A stretch of DNA of 64,000 nucleotides from Piezodorus guildinii (GCA_023052935.1 CM041292.1:144942939-145006938), one strand, 5' to 3'. Positions 24,620 to 36,778 are shown, numbered from the stretch's first letter. Numbers and translations are program-made. Notes: generated by a model from the sequence alone, not told the origin.

Positions 24620-24665
24620 AAAAAATCTGGTGTGTGAGTCACACCTTTCACTTACATCTCTTTTT
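24620..24665 (+). repeat. Repeat S, 5'-end fragment
   Basis: AAAATCTGGTGTGTGAGTC followed by ACACCTTTCACTTACATCTC matches the first ~45 bp of repeat S. The remainder is not recognisable. Confidence 0.5.
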
Positions 24666-24771
24666 TAAATGAATTTTAATAGCATGAAGTTAAAAATAAA
24701 GTTTTATCAAAAAAATAAAATAATAACTTGCGTTTCTACGGAAAACTTAATTTAGAATTATGTATGAGAGA

Positions 24772-24880
24772 AGTTGGTTCAGGGTACAGTCAATTTAACA
24801 CACAATTAAGCGTAAACTTAATTTATTGGTGCCGACGTTTTGCCCTAAATTATAGGCCTTCTTCAGGGCTATAAGAAAAA
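24772..24880 (-). ncRNA. Penelope-type hammerhead motif, degenerate
   Basis: The plus strand starts GAGAGAAGTTGGTTCAGGG, identical to the arm of the inverted repeat at 32974. On the minus strand CTGAAGA (24866-24860) and a GGCCTA/TTAGGGC hairpin are present, but the GAAAC box reads AAAAC. The flank to about 25080 is probably more of the same element. The Penelope link is inferred from the hammerhead-like motif. Confidence 0.5.
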
Positions 24881-25814
24881 CAAAAACAAAGATAACAACC
24901 AGCAGTGGAATACAATATATAAAGATGATAAGAAAAATAAATTATACTGACGATTACAAACAAAGTGAAATAGTAGTAATGACAACTGATAAATGTAATA
25001 ATTTCTAAAAACAAAAGGGGGAAAGAAATTTTAATAAAAGGTGTGTTATTTTTTACAGTTTTTAATTAATTAATAACTTTTAATTAGTTAATTGTAGTTA
25101 ACTTTTTAAAGTATGATAAAATATATATAGTGAATAATCGTTAGAAATAAAAAACATAAATTGGCCACAAGTTAGTTTATTTGTTTGTTATGTTTAATGA
25201 TTCCTATTTTATTCGGTGTATTACAATTTTAAAGGGCCTAGCAGAATAAGCATATGAAATCTGCCCCCGCGTATATTAGAACGAAATTCATACCATTGAA
25301 TCATACCTATGAGAAACCATCTTATGCAAATTTTTAGCTCCTTAATCCTCATGGGAGGGATGTTATGGAGGGGGCTAGAAAAAAACAAAAAAATGTTTTC
25401 TCCTGAACACCTCAACCGATTTTCACGAAAAAAATATATGTTGTGGATTTTATAAAACGGTTTAAAAAAAAAATCCTCGAAAATGTACGTCAATAATATT
25501 TTTGAATTTTTCAAAAACATATTTTCAGGTTATGATGGTTGGGTATACCTCCAATGTTCGAATAAGTCATAATTTTTCATAAATCTTAGTAACATACGTC
25601 TATGTTACTTCTTATATTTCAGGAATAATTTTTTATGACGCTCACAGAAAACTTATTTTTCCCGTTTAAAGAAAAGCTAAATTTCAATGTATTTTAGTTA
25701 TAAACCTTCAGAAAAGAATGCCCTAAATGATGGTGAAAACCGTAGCAAAATCCGTCCAGTGGTTTAGAAGGAGTTAGTGGAAACCAAAATTCCGTTATCA
25801 TTTTATATATAATA
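24881..25814. other. Unclassified repeat-like region
   Basis: No gene. The stretch at 25230-25800, with CTCCTGAACACCTCAACCG and AAAATCCGTCCAGTGG, reads like the non-coding part of a Helitron-type or similar repeat, without clear ends. Confidence 0.35.
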
Positions 25815-27880
25815 ATAATAATTTCTTTATTTATTCTGGGAGAAGTCCCTTTAGAATAACATAAAATACAATAATGTGATATTTACTGTCTTATAGTAAG
25901 ATAGAAAAATGAAATATACATTGAATAATAAGAAGTAAAAAGGAAAACAATCTTCGAAAACTAATGGATGTGAAAATATTTGTAAAAATATAAGCGATGA
26001 ATTAAAAATATAATAAATAAATAATTATCATGTTCCCATACATAAACTAGACCAAAAAATAAAATAAACTTCTTACTTAGTTAAAAAAAAAAAAATTAAA
26101 ATAAAATAATAAACAAATAAAAAATTAAGAAACACATCTATAACATTTTCTATTTACATGTTTTCATGGAAACTGGATTAATCAGGATTGTTTGGAAATC
26201 GAATGGACAGAAAGTAGTGGAATAGACGAAATTTGAATGTCAGAAGGGTATTAGAATCATGAATATCAGAAGGAATAGAGTTCCTTATGGAAGAGGATGG
26301 GATTCTGAAAGATCTGTCGAAAGCTGCAGTTCGATGGGGCGTCATATACAAATCAGAAGGCCGCATACTGGTGTTGCGGGAATGGATTGAGAATTTGAAT
26401 AATAAGAGATCAGAGGTGTATGATGGACGGCGGGATCGGATAACTTGATAGAGGAAGGAAGCCAGGAATTATTTTCGACGGTCGGAAGGATAAAGCCACT
26501 TTAACTCTTTGTAGTATCGAGTGACAGATCAATAAGGAGAGGAAGGTCATTTATATTAACAGCAAATAGGGTGAGAGACAGTGATGAGCTCTGTGGGAAA
26601 CCTCATGATAGAGGCAGAGTAATGAGGAAGGAGGTTGGCCTGGAACCACTACGTACTGGAACGCTGAGAAAGGAAGGGCTGGAACCATAGTAGAGCACTA
26701 TTGGGTAAAGGAAGATTTCTAAGTTTGGCAAGGAGGATGTTGTGGTCAACGGTGTCGAAAGCTTTGGAAAAATCTAGAAGAATGAGGATTGTTAGTTGTT
26801 GGTGTTCAATGGCGGTTTGAAGGTACTGAATTATTTTAAGGAGATCAGATTGAGTAAAATACCCAGTTCGGAAGCCGGATTGTAGAGGGTTCAAGAGGGA
26901 ATTTTCTTCTAGGAAATTCGAAAGCTGGGTTTGTACAAGGCGTTCCAGTGGCTTGGAGAGATTAGACAGAAGTGAAATAGGTCGGAAGTCAAGCGGAGAG
27001 GAAGGGTTAGGAATTTTATTCAATGGTCTGACTAGAGCAGCTTTCCAAAGAGTAGGAAATGCGGAATACTGAAAGGAAAAAATGTAGACATGATAGAAAA
27101 TGAGTAAAAGGACTGGAAGACAAGATTTTATTAATTTTACAGGGATGTTGTCAGGTCCATAATCACATTGGTGTGGGATTTTAGGAAGGTGGTAAGTAAT
27201 TCCTCATTTGAGATTTGAGAAAAAAAAGCTATTTGGATCAAATATATGATGTTTGAAACCGGTAGAGAATGAAGAGTTAGGAGCGAAGGAAACGAAATGT
27301 TTATTGAGATCGTCTGGTGTGACTGGGATGGAATTGAGGATATTTGATTCTGGAAGGGATAATTTGCGCAGTATTTTTCATTTTAATTTGAAATTAGGAG
27401 CATTGGAGAGGGCGGTATGGATATGGAGGGATTTAGCTCGCCGAACTGTGACCTGGGTTTCGTTTCGAAGAACTTTAAAATTGTGTAGGATTTAACAGGT
27501 AGGTTGTAAGTAATCTGGATAGGGTCGTGCGAAGAAAGGAATGGGCCTGGGTGCTGGGAAGACGGAAGGACTTTAAGAGGAGAATCAGCAATACGGAGGT
27601 CTAACCAGGTATCATAAAATTGCGTATGGTGGGTGAGAGAGTAGGGTAGGAGGTGGAGACTCAGAGAAAACAATAGATTGGAAATAAAATATTTATCGGA
27701 AGATTCTGAGAGCATATTAACATAAAGGCTCCAGAAATAATATTGTTAGGGTAGCTGGAAACCATTTGGATAAAGGTAGATTCAAAAAGGTCATCGAATA
27801 GTATATGAGGTGGCATGACATGGTATATAGAGAGATAACAATCACTAACTAAAGTAAACTAATACATAATACTAAACTAA
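25815..27880 (-). pseudogene. CR1/Jockey-type LINE, truncated and internally deleted
   Basis: Minus-strand pieces occur in order. From about 27815 to 27383 is the end of the endonuclease and linker (S-H-D-P-I near 27560). From 27023 to 26649 is the RT N-terminal half, with D-F-R-P-I-S-L-L-S-N-L-S-K and L-L-D-F-S-K-A-F-D-T-V-D-H-N. At about 26600 is G-F-P-Q-S-S-S-L-S-P. From 26366 to 26178 is the C-terminal end, with H-R-T-A-A-F-D-R-S-F. The Y-A-D-D motif is absent (deletion between 26550 and 26370) and frames change repeatedly. The 3' end has an AT-rich ATT-repeat tail at 25810-25830. The element is dead and 5'-truncated. Confidence 0.8.
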
Positions 27881-28044
27881 TACTTGATTTCCGTCCCCCT
27901 CTATTAACTTTGATAAATTTTTGTGTTTGATATTTTAAGAAGTCTAGAATCTTTGGCTTTCCATCTTTCTATTATTAATCTATTAACTATGATTTTTAAT
28001 AATGATATGTTATAAGGTGAGATTATAAGACGTGTGTTTGTTTA

Positions 28045-28265
28045 TTCATTTAACGTTACTCTATGCTTATTATGCTAATCGGACGATGCTACAGTGGGAT
28101 TCCTTAATTTTGCCTATCCAGGTTCAATAAGGATAGAAATCTTTAACGAGTTCCTCACACTGCACAAGCTCGGGACCACCATTTTACATCCCATCCGAAG
28201 GACAGCATAACCAAGGATGTTTTGCTCCTTTTGGAAAATCCTAGGGCCACTGGATTTTAAGACGT
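28045..28265 (-). mobile_element. SINE family 1, reverse copy
   Basis: GATCGTCCGATTAGC, AACCTGGATAGGC and GTGGTCCCGAGC (minus strand) match the 8938 and 33709 copies. The promoter end is truncated near the CAGTGGCCCTAGGATT segment. Confidence 0.7.
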
Positions 28266-28337
28266 TAAGGGCTTTTGAAGAAACTATTCATTGGTAGCAG
28301 TTTAAAAAAAAAATGATGTACAATTGTCGTAGAAATT

Positions 28338-28364
28338 CGAAAAAAAAAAAAAAAAAAAAAAAAA
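28338..28364 (+). repeat. Poly(A) tract
   Basis: A run of about 24 A residues with no attached element recognised. Confidence 0.9.
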
Positions 28365-28369
28365 TCAGT

Positions 28370-29864
28370 GTACGACTTATTTTCACTTTCAAAACTACAC
28401 CTTTTTCTATATATTAATTAGGGATTCATTTTTCGTGGTGTTATGAGTTTTTTTCTGTGTAAAAAAAACCAGAACAATATAAAATAAGGAGGAAAAAATT
28501 ATTTAATTTGTTTTACCAAGGCTCGAAAATGTTTAGAAGAAAAAACTGGGTCAAAAGCTGGAAGTTGTTGTGGTTAAGATTGGAAAATAACAGGCGTTTC
28601 TTTCCCCCTCATGGAAAACCTTCTGGACGGGCTGAAGGAAATGAATTTTCACTTTTAATTTATTGCTCCTTCTAAATCATCCTCCGACCCAGAAAAGCTG
28701 TTAAACGGCAACGAAAAGGAAAACAAAGCAACGGCTTCTTTTTCCTATCTCAAGGATCTCTTTCTTTTCTGCTCCTCGAAAAAAAGGAAATTAATGGGAA
28801 TTTGAAGCATCGTCTTTTAATCTCACAATTTTTTGCATAACCCTCCTGGAATAGACTTTTTTATTGCATAATTACTTAGTTGTTTATTATACCTTTTCTC
28901 GCGGTTAATCAATGGAACATATTAAATTGATGTCGGAAAATTGTTGGATAAAATTAATTATTCATAAAAATCCGTTGTTATTATGAGACTACGTCGCTTT
29001 AGAACATCAAAATGAACATGCCTATAGCACTATTATATCTGGCCAAAAAGAGAAAACTATAATAAAAAGTATAAAACTAAAAAAAATATATAGGACTATA
29101 ATATTTATAATATATAAATATATATTTATTATAATATGTTTATAAGTTAATTCAGTTTTAATAGTAAAAGAAAATAAACAGAAAAGTGGTATTTATGAAT
29201 ATATATATTGATTATAATTGAGTAGTAAAATAGAGAATAACTTAAACTATTGTTAAATAGCGTCATTTTAGGGAGTGAGGAGGTGCTAAAAAAGAATAAC
29301 TTGAGATGTAGAAAGAGAGGGAACACGGCGGGTGTTTGCAGAGAGTGGATTCCAAAAAGCTGGTTGAACGAGCAAGCAAGGAATGCTCATATTGGTTTTA
29401 TGGAAGGAATATAAAGGTCGGAAAGTCGAGATCTAGTTTATTAAAATTGATTTACGTTAATACCATTCGAATGTGGTAGCAACTGATTCAATTTTGTTTC
29501 GGGCGTAGAAATAAAATGAAAAAAAACCTTTACCTTCAGAAATCTTTACCTTATTCACTGTCCTCATTTGATACGTCATGTTTTATATGTGGAATGATAT
29601 CCTATAGCCTGATAAGAAATGCGAATTAGACTGTACTCGGTGGTATCCTTGTTTCCAGATCCCATCTACCGTTCATATGTAGGTTATTTTCTTATCTGCT
29701 CCTTTATAGGATTTCTATTGATATCATAGAAGACCCTGGACCTTGCCCTTCGACCGTTATTATTTCGAGTTGCTTTGGGCCTTGAGAAGCTTTCAGGGTG
29801 AATTGTTGTCTGTAATACTGCTCTCATTTCTTTCTTATTCTTAAATTCATGTTATACTCGTGTA

Positions 29865-29904
<40 letters not shown>

Positions 29905-30225
29905 GTATAAACCCGTTCAATAGAAGTTATTTCTATAGCATCTAATCTATAGCGCAGCGCCATTTCAGTAATACTAATGCCCAATTTTTTTTCATATTAT
30001 AAATGACCAAACATTTTTCTTTATAACCGTTTTATTGATTAGGAGGAAATCCCAATTTGGATATGCTGCTCGACTTCGCTGAGTTGCTATGACCACACAG
30101 CATACTGGATCTATCCGAAATACAATTTCAAAGAAAAAAGTTAGAGGGAAATTCTGCCAAATAGAAGTACATATACTTTACTGCTTTCGAAATCGATCAA
30201 GGACATATAAAAATCCAGACTAGCC
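28370..30225. other. Spacer without recognised features
   Basis: Non-coding by eye. It contains a (TA)n microsatellite at about 29866-29903 and a GC-richer patch at 28560-28850. No RNA gene or element ends were seen. Confidence 0.45.
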
Positions 30226-30681
30226 CTAATATACGTGGTGATGTAGGATTCCCAGCGAGTCCAAGATTATGGTCTCCGCCATGTTTTGCAACCGATTTTT
30301 TTCGAGTCTATAATTCTCCAAAAATGCTCTAGTGGCTACTGGGATGGTCCCCCTGCTTCTGAACCCAAGTCCCACGACTGTATAGTCCCTCTCGCCGAAC
30401 TCTCCAAGAAATTTTTCCTTCAGGTATCGGATACATTTCTTATATATGCTTTCTTTCTCCTTTTGAATCTTTTTGTCTTGTTCCTGATCGTTTGTTTCAA
30501 ATCTGATAGTGGGATCCACTATGAATGCTTCATTTTTTGTGGCACTAAATACCAAAATATCCACAAATCTGGTTGACCCATCTGTATCAAGGCAAAAAAA
30601 ACTTCTTGAAAGCATTTGTACTTTTTCAGTTCCAGAAGTTCTGCTACTTCCTTCTTTATGCCGGCGGGTAACGAGAAGCAT
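30226..30681 (-). pseudogene. R2-type restriction-like endonuclease C-terminus
   Basis: A 151-residue open piece contains S-T-R-F-V-D-I-L-V-F and V-D-P-T-I-R-F-E, the catalytic-core region of the endonuclease of R2-type elements, then a Lys/Glu-rich helix. The region between this and the RT (CCHC box and linker) is frame-broken at about 30690-30780, where a typical linker, Q-G-V-A-V-V-H-F-K-A, is seen out of frame. Confidence 0.7.
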
Positions 30682-30858
30682 GTTACCACTCTGATCCTGT
30701 TAAAATCTTTCGATCGAACATAAACCTGTTGACGCTCGGGCTGGCTTTAAAATGGACCACGGCTACACCCTACACTTGCACTGGCTCCACTCCTCAAAAT
30801 ACTTTTCCCTAAAGAACTGTCTCACTTTCTTTACCGTGAGAGGGGACTCCTTAGCATT

Positions 30859-31824
30859 TCATTCAATCTGCATTAGTTCGGTGCACTCGTGGATCTCCTG
30901 CGTTAAGTTGAAAATATTTTGAAAGAGGGCGTCCGTTACTCTGGCCAATCTTTGAGAAATCGCCCAATGCTGAAGAGGAGCTTCCCATAGACAAAGTAGA
31001 AGCCTAAGACCTCTGTAACGTCGCGGCGAGTAGAGCATAGAGGAGCAGGAGTTGGCCGGTAATCCTATGATAGCCTTTATGCATCTCCGAATTATGACAT
31101 CGATTGCTTCCAACAAAGATGTGCGCAGTTTTGTCAGTGGTGCAGTCTCTAATGGGTATATCATGGAAGGAAAAACATATCTATTCACAATGTTTATTTT
31201 TTGGTCTGGCTTTAGAAGATTAGAATTTACAAGCTTTTCCATATTTCGATTCAGCCTACCGACGGATTCCTCATCAAATTCTAATTCCCCCGAAAATCTA
31301 CATCCCAGGTATTTGATGATATCTTTATCTTGAATAGAATGGATTTCCTCTCCCGTATCCAAACAAAGCTTTGTCCCAACCAACTTTCCCTTTTTCAAGA
31401 TTATACCTATGCTTTTGTTTGCATTAACAGATAATCCTAGCTCTCCAAGCATTCCACGGACGCAGTTGATGGCTCTCTCTCCAGATTCCACATTGTGACA
31501 GGTCACGGCTTGATCATCCGCAAAACCTGTGAGTAAAACAGAGTAGTGATTTGGAAATAATTTATATTCATACTCATTAGCTACCTTTGGATCACAGAGC
31601 TCGGTGTATAGAGAAATTATACTTAAATTAAACAGTGCTGGTGAAAGTGGCCCACCCTGAGGTACTCCCCTTAAAACATGGATATCGTTTGTTTTATTGA
31701 TCCCAAGATTGATCTTTATCGTGTTTTTACACAATAGGCCCTCAATCGCTTTTCTCAAGTCGTTCGAAACTCCCCTCGACTCCAAAATATTGCCGTGCCC
31801 GATGTTATCAAATGCTCCAGTCAC
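30859..31824 (-). pseudogene. R2-type reverse transcriptase, largest open piece
   Basis: A 321-residue open stretch holds the RT fingers-to-thumb region: G-A-F-D-N-I-G-H (start), G-V-P-Q-G-G-P-L-S-P at about residue 55, catalytic F-A-D-D-Q-A near residue 100, G-L-S-V-N-A-N-K-S at about 130 and Y-L-G-C-R-F at about 170. It lacks the N-terminal RT motifs, which lie in other frames upstream. The endonuclease lies downstream at 30681-30226. It is part of a broken ORF. Confidence 0.8.
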
Positions 31825-32973
31825 ATCTAAGAACGCTACTGCCGCGTCTTCTTGTTTATTTTTTGCATCTCTGAGAATAGCATCAATTATTCTGGCGTTG
31901 ACATGACACCCAGGTTGGCCAATAAAGAAACCTCTCTGGCTTGGGTGGAATGAAATTTGCTTTCGGAGCTCGAAGTCAAGAACTTTTTAAACGATACGCC
32001 TCACGATAAATTGTAATTGGTCTCCAAGAGGATATATCATTTATATCTCCCTTCCCTTTATAAATTATAACTGTTCGTCCCGGAGAATTTCGGGGACGTG
32101 CCCGAATTGCAGGATTATTTCCACTATTGTTTTCATTATATGTTCGATTCCTATTTTCTTTATTGTTCTTATAAGAAGATATATTTTATCTTAAATATAT
32201 AGATATATATTTTTAATTACCCTGTGTACTGTTTTCATATCAATTGTTTGCACGTTAGGAATATTTGATGATGAAGGGTAGTCTTCTTTTTCGTTATCAT
32301 TTTTTATCTCAAAAAGTGATTTGAAATGATCCTCAACCTTTTCGATCGCAATGGGACACTGCTTTGGGCAATTTTCATTTATTACACTCTGGACCACCTT
32401 CTTCCTGCAGTTGTAGTATTTGTATTGGGCCAGGTCGTATTCGTATTGCTCGCGCCTTCTTTCCCTTGCGGCCTTGTTAGATCTTTGAGGATTACTAGCC
32501 TTTCGTTCACCCTGCTCTTAAAAACGTAACGTTGGTAAAAACGAACTGCTAGATGTTTTGGACCTGGGAGAGTTTTATTAGCTTCTCTTAGAAAACAATG
32601 AAAGTAGCTCATGTTTTTATCAAAACTTTCAGGATTGAAAGGAGCCTTAAGCAGATCTTTAAATGTGTCCGCCCACTTTTTAATCCAATGTTGTTCTCAG
32701 TTGAGTTTTGGACCTCCTCATTTTCATTCTTCCCCTCCATCTTTCCCAACTTAATCCTATTTGCTTCTATCGGGTGCTTCTTTGATATATGAATTACAAG
32801 CCCGTGACTACTCTTAAATGATTGATGGCAAATCGAACAAATGTGGCAAGAATTATCTTTTGTTAAATATTGCTGTTTAGGATACAAATCTTCATTATTC
32901 ATATTTGAACCCTCTTGAATAAAACCTATACCAATAGACTCATGGTAGAAATTGGTGAATTAATTTACTTCAT

Positions 32974-33283
32974 GAGAGAAGTTGGTTCAGGGTGCAGTCA
33001 ATATAACACACAATTAAGCGTAAACTTAATTTATTGGTACCGACGTTTCGGCCTAAATTATAGGCCTTCTTTAGGGTGATTATGTGAGCTGAGGAGGTGT
33101 CACCAATAATCATTGTCGTCACCAACACTCAGCTCACACAATCGTCCTGAAGAAGGCCTATAATTTAGGCCGAAACGTCGGCACCAATAAATTAAGTTTA
33201 CGCTTAATTGTGTGTTATATTGACTGCACCCTGAACCAACTTCTCTTATATATACACACAGTCAACTATTGTCACTTCATGAC
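32974..33283. mobile_element. Hammerhead-bearing inverted-repeat element E1 (310 bp)
   Basis: Arms at 32974-33088 and 33132-33247 are near-perfect inverted copies beginning GAGAGAAGTTGGTTC. Identical 12-mers AATTTACTTCAT flank the unit at 32962-32973 and 33284-33295. The right arm carries CTGAAGA (33147-33153), a GGCCTA/TAGGCC hairpin, then GAAAC (33172-33176) and GTC. The left arm has the same order on the minus strand, but with CTAAAGA in place of CTGAAGA. Penelope-like elements are known to carry hammerhead ribozymes of this form. No reverse transcriptase is present. Confidence 0.75.
33145..33182 (+). ncRNA. Hammerhead-like ribozyme motif in E1
   Basis: CTGAAGA fits the C-U-G-A-N-G-A core. 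A 6-bp stem II (GGCCTA/TAGGCC) is separated from the core by one extra A. GAAAC and a GTC cleavage-type triplet follow immediately, leaving a minimal stem III. Minimal stem III hammerheads of this kind usually act as dimers. Self-cleavage is inference. Confidence 0.55.
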
Positions 33284-33299
33284 AATTTACTTCATATTT

Positions 33300-33708
33300 A
33301 TTGGAATAAATCAAATAATAAAAACATGATAAACAAGAAACTTAAGGTTATACAAAATGAAAGAAAAAACACACATACTTGAAGACTGTTTATCATAAGC
33401 ATGAGGTAGTTCAATTTAGACTTGCCTCTCCAAATATGGTAAGAAAATAGGACTCAAAGAGTTCACAGTGTTTTTCTGTCAATAGTCGCAGACATACAGA
33501 GTACTAGCCATACACGTTAACTATGTCTACACTTGGAATCCTATTTGATGTTAAAGTTGCTCATGGTAAAATGTGCAACTGTCATATCCAGTAGTTTTTA
33601 TTAGTTATTAATTCTCTTCCGTGATTAACGCAATTAAGAATTCGTGCTTTTTATAACAATATTTTCAACCGCTTCCAAACCATTCGGAAATATCCTATGT
33701 TTGTTCAT
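33300..33708. other. Spacer
   Basis: AT-rich, with no recognised coding sequence or element. Confidence 0.45.
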
Positions 33709-33985
33709 TTATTTATTTAACGTCCCTTTATGGTGCTGTGGCTGATCGGACGATGCTACAATGGGAGTCCTACACTTTCCCTATCCAGGTTTAATTAGAA
33801 TAGAGATCTTTAATGAGTACCTGTCATTGCACTGGCACGGGACCACCTTTTAACGTCTCCTCCTAAGGACTGCATAACTAAGGATTTTTTACTCTCATTA
33901 AAAATCATAGGGCCACCTGCGGGTTTGAAACCGGGACCTTTGGTATAGGAGGCTGTTATACTAGCCATCCTGCTACAGATAACTC
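33709..33985 (-). mobile_element. SINE family 1, nearly complete reverse copy
   Basis: Read on the minus strand: A-box-like GGATGGCTAGTATAACAGCC, B-box-like CGGTTTCAAACCCGC, then TGGCCCTATGATTTTTAATG, ACCTGGATAGGG, CATCGTCCGATCAGCCACAG and a tail of GTTAAATAAATAAATGAAC. It is the best full-length example in the window and fixes the family's ends. Confidence 0.82.
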
Positions 33986-33989
33986 CTTT

Positions 33990-34742
33990 GTTTGTTTATT
34001 ATTTTATCTGTACAGGAATATTTTATATGTATTGATGATCTCTTTTGGCTTATCAGAAACATTACTAGTCCCTAATCATATCTACTAGTTCCATCATCAT
34101 CTTATCTATTAGTGCTAATTTAAGTATTGTTTATGTTTGGTTATTGAGGTGTTTCATATGGAAATAACTCAGAGAGAGTCCATGTACATGTGTACATTTA
34201 TTTCAGTAAATTAGTTTTTCTCAATGCTCTAGAATCTGCTTTTTTATTTTGTTTTAGAGATAAGTTGTTTATGAAGATTGGAGATGGAGAAAAAAATGGA
34301 TGAATGTCCTCTGTGTAAAGTTTCAGTATTGGTGATAATTAGGAATAACTGCGGATTGTTACCAGTTGGATCGGTTTGATTTAATTGAAACAATTGGAAA
34401 GAGGCAGGGCTCCAATGTTAGAGGGTTTGATATCGTGATCAAGAGTGGGCCAGATATTGTAGAAACTTTGTTACTTTTGTTTTTCAAATAAATTATGTTC
34501 TTCACTTATTGAATTTTATTTATCCTAGCTTAATGTATTTAGATGTTTGCTCATAAATTGTAAATATATTGAATACAAAATATATTCCCATGGTTTTGGG
34601 CCTAGGTTTTGGTTTTCTTTTATAGCCTTTATAGTTAACTTTGAATTCTTAGTTTGTCAATATGCATCTTTTCTTGTACTTTCTAATGTCTAGTTTATTT
34701 TTTATAACTATCATACTTTTTTTGTAACAATAGTGTAAATAT
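33990..34742. other. Spacer
   Basis: No gene or recognisable repeat was seen. AT-rich. Confidence 0.45.
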
Positions 34743-35602
34743 TAAAATCTGGTGTTCGCTACAAACGACTTCCACTTACCCCCTTTGTTAAAATCAATTG
34801 AAGTATTGTTAAATACAGTTAGAGATGAAATATAAGTAAGTAAAAGTAAAAAGGTGAAAGAATTAATTAAATTTTGTTTCTATATAAATATGTGTTTTTT
34901 AAAATAATCTATTATATTATTGGCTACGATAATCAGTTAGATTTATCTGCTTTTAATCTCTAAACATCAAATTTTACAATTTTGTCTTTAAGAAATTATG
35001 TTTTCTGAAATCTTGAGCATTCCAGCGGTATATTACATATCTATATTAAAGCTCATATATAAAAAACACATACAAAAAAATTTTTTTTGCTCTTATCCTC
35101 CTGAGTTAGATTTAGAATTTGTACAACTGATATATTTAGCCGTTTATTATTAATGCTAATAATATGATATGGTTAATATTTTAAAATGTACAAAATTAAA
35201 GGTATTTAGGCGGAAGAAAATTAAAAAAATCGCCATTCAAGCCCTGTCTGACTATTTCAATCGGAATAAAACTTATTTCATAATAAAACTCATTAAGTTT
35301 TACATCGATATTGTGAGTTTGATTAATATTCTTCGAGCCGTTCTTTAAAGGATTTATTCAAAAACGTACAAAATGTACAGTAAGAAGTAGCACTGTCAAG
35401 TCAGCCGGTTTTTGTTAAAAATTTGCCGTAGCATATTAGGCGTATAGTTGTCTTAAATATAAAGTTACATTTTTGTACACCTTTTCGTTTTCGTGCTAGG
35501 TTCACCTCTCTCTCTCACACACACTCAGAGCCCCCCAAAACGTGTATTTCCGTTCAAAACTGGAATTAGAAAATTTTCCATTTAGGTAAATGGAAGTAGA
35601 AC
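34743..35602 (+). repeat. Repeat S, copy 1
   Basis: Starts AAAATCTGGTGTTCGCTACA, runs through ATTCCAGCGGTATATTA and AACGTGTATTTCCGTT, and ends GGTAAATGGAAGTAGAA. About 860 bp and diverged. See 42791 for the best copy. Confidence 0.75.
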
Positions 35603-35734
35603 TATAAACCCCTAGCCAAAAAACATATTTATGTAAATATGTAATTTAACTTACTTAAATTATCATTTTCTAGACATAGTTAACCCACTCAAAGACTAGG
35701 TTAAAATAAATAGAGATCTAAAGGAACATGAGAA

Positions 35735-35800
35735 CTTATTTTATTGTGTGCCGACGTTTCGAACTAGGTTTTAGACTATCATGAGGGTTTATTGAAGCAT
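35735..35800 (-). ncRNA. Penelope-type hammerhead motif, degenerate
   Basis: Minus strand: CTCATGA (core base changed) at 35785-35779, a short arm, then GAAAC (35760-35756) and GTCGGC. It is preceded on the plus strand by ATTGTGTGCCGACG, as in the E1 arm. The GAAAC-GTC half is intact and the other half is damaged. Confidence 0.45.
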
Positions 35801-36059
35801 AAAAATCATGTTCATCAGATTTTTGTTATTCTTGCTCCTTCAATCAAGTCTGGAATTTCGGCATTGTGTCTGGCCATATTTAGAAAAAATAAAATACAAA
35901 TATAAAAACCAAAGGTAATCACAGACACAGTTTTCTTGTTGATCTTATATACTCGTAATCTCTTCTATGACCGGTAATCTCTGCAAATAAAGAATATTAT
36001 TGTTCCCTAAATTTGAAAAATACTATAAGAATATTTCGCAGTATCGTTAAAAGAAAAGC

Positions 36060-36320
36060 TAACTTCCTCGAAGGAAGAGATAAGTGGTTGGCTTCAAATT
36101 ATTAGCCTCTTGAGCTTTTAAGTGGAGAGAGAGCCCGATAACCTGGCAGCTCCCCCACTTCCTCCCGATCGGACATGACGGAAGAGGGGGTGCGATGATT
36201 GGATAGAAGAGCGCCTGGGAGAGGAGACTTCATTTTGATTTTGTCCCCTTGATTGTTCCAAAGCCCTCGGGCAATCAGAATACTCCCTTCCTCCTTCCAA
36301 GCAAGTATTCATAGGATATT
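36060..36320. other. Unexplained GC-rich island
   Basis: A sharply GC-richer segment (for example CTCCCCCACTTCCTCCCGAT) within AT-rich DNA. A 64-codon minus-strand frame is open, but its low-complexity Ser/Gly/Arg product shows no family features, so I do not call it a gene. Confidence 0.35.
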
Positions 36321-36534
36321 TCCAATCATGGTTTAAATTTGAACTGTTTAATCTCCAACAACAAACTGTCGATTTTAATCCACAATTAGTTCCTTTTTTG
36401 GAAAAAAAAACAAAAAAACTACCAGGTGAATTTTAAAAAAATATTCGAAATTTAATTACCATACTAACAGTTGCCATCAATGATATTTCTAATTGAAAAT
36501 AAGTTCTAAATTTTCTGTTTCTTCACCTGCAATG

Positions 36535-36700
36535 TGATGGCTAGCATAAAAGCCTTTTATGCCTATGCATCAAATCCTGCTGATGGCCTTAGGATTTTTT
36601 AAGGGAGTAAAAGAATTTTGGTTATACCATCCTTGGGTGGGAACGTAAAATGGTGGTATCTGCCCTATGCGTTGTTAGTTAATCGTTAAAGATCTTACTT
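36535..36700 (+). mobile_element. SINE family 1, 5' half
   Basis: GATGGCTAGCATAAAAGCC and TGCATCAAATCCTGC (decayed B box), then GGCCTTAGGATTTTTTAAGG and GGTTATACCATCC match the 8938 copy. The 3' half is missing. Confidence 0.65.
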
Positions 36701-36776
36701 CAACTCTTCGTGGAATCGGGATACAGAGGTGTTTCTGTATATCCCGAAGATGAAACGTATCAAGCAGTTGAACAAA

Positions 36777-36778
<2 letters not shown>

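Larger units (their letters stand above)
30226..32960 (-). mobile_element. R2-type LINE, frame-broken
   Basis: On the minus strand the order is that of R2-clade elements. First is an N-terminal C2H2 finger (C-H-I-C-S-I-C, then H-I-S-K-K-H, at about 32850-32780). A linker follows, then a reverse transcriptase with W-R-P-I-T-I-like remains, P-G-C-H-V-N, G-A-F-D-N-I-G-H-G-N-I, G-V-P-Q-G-G-P-L-S-P and F-A-D-D. Last is a restriction-like endonuclease tail with V-D-P-T-I-R-F-E. In the family one protein nicks a specific site and primes reverse transcription there. At least four frame changes are visible, at about 32610, 32190, 31850 and 30690. No ribosomal DNA flanks it, so it is either off the usual 28S target or a different member of the clade. 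Confidence 0.8.

Noticed and set aside
27253..27495. Plus-strand frames at 27253 and at 37522-40401
   Set aside because: They lie antisense to LINE ORFs and are shadows.
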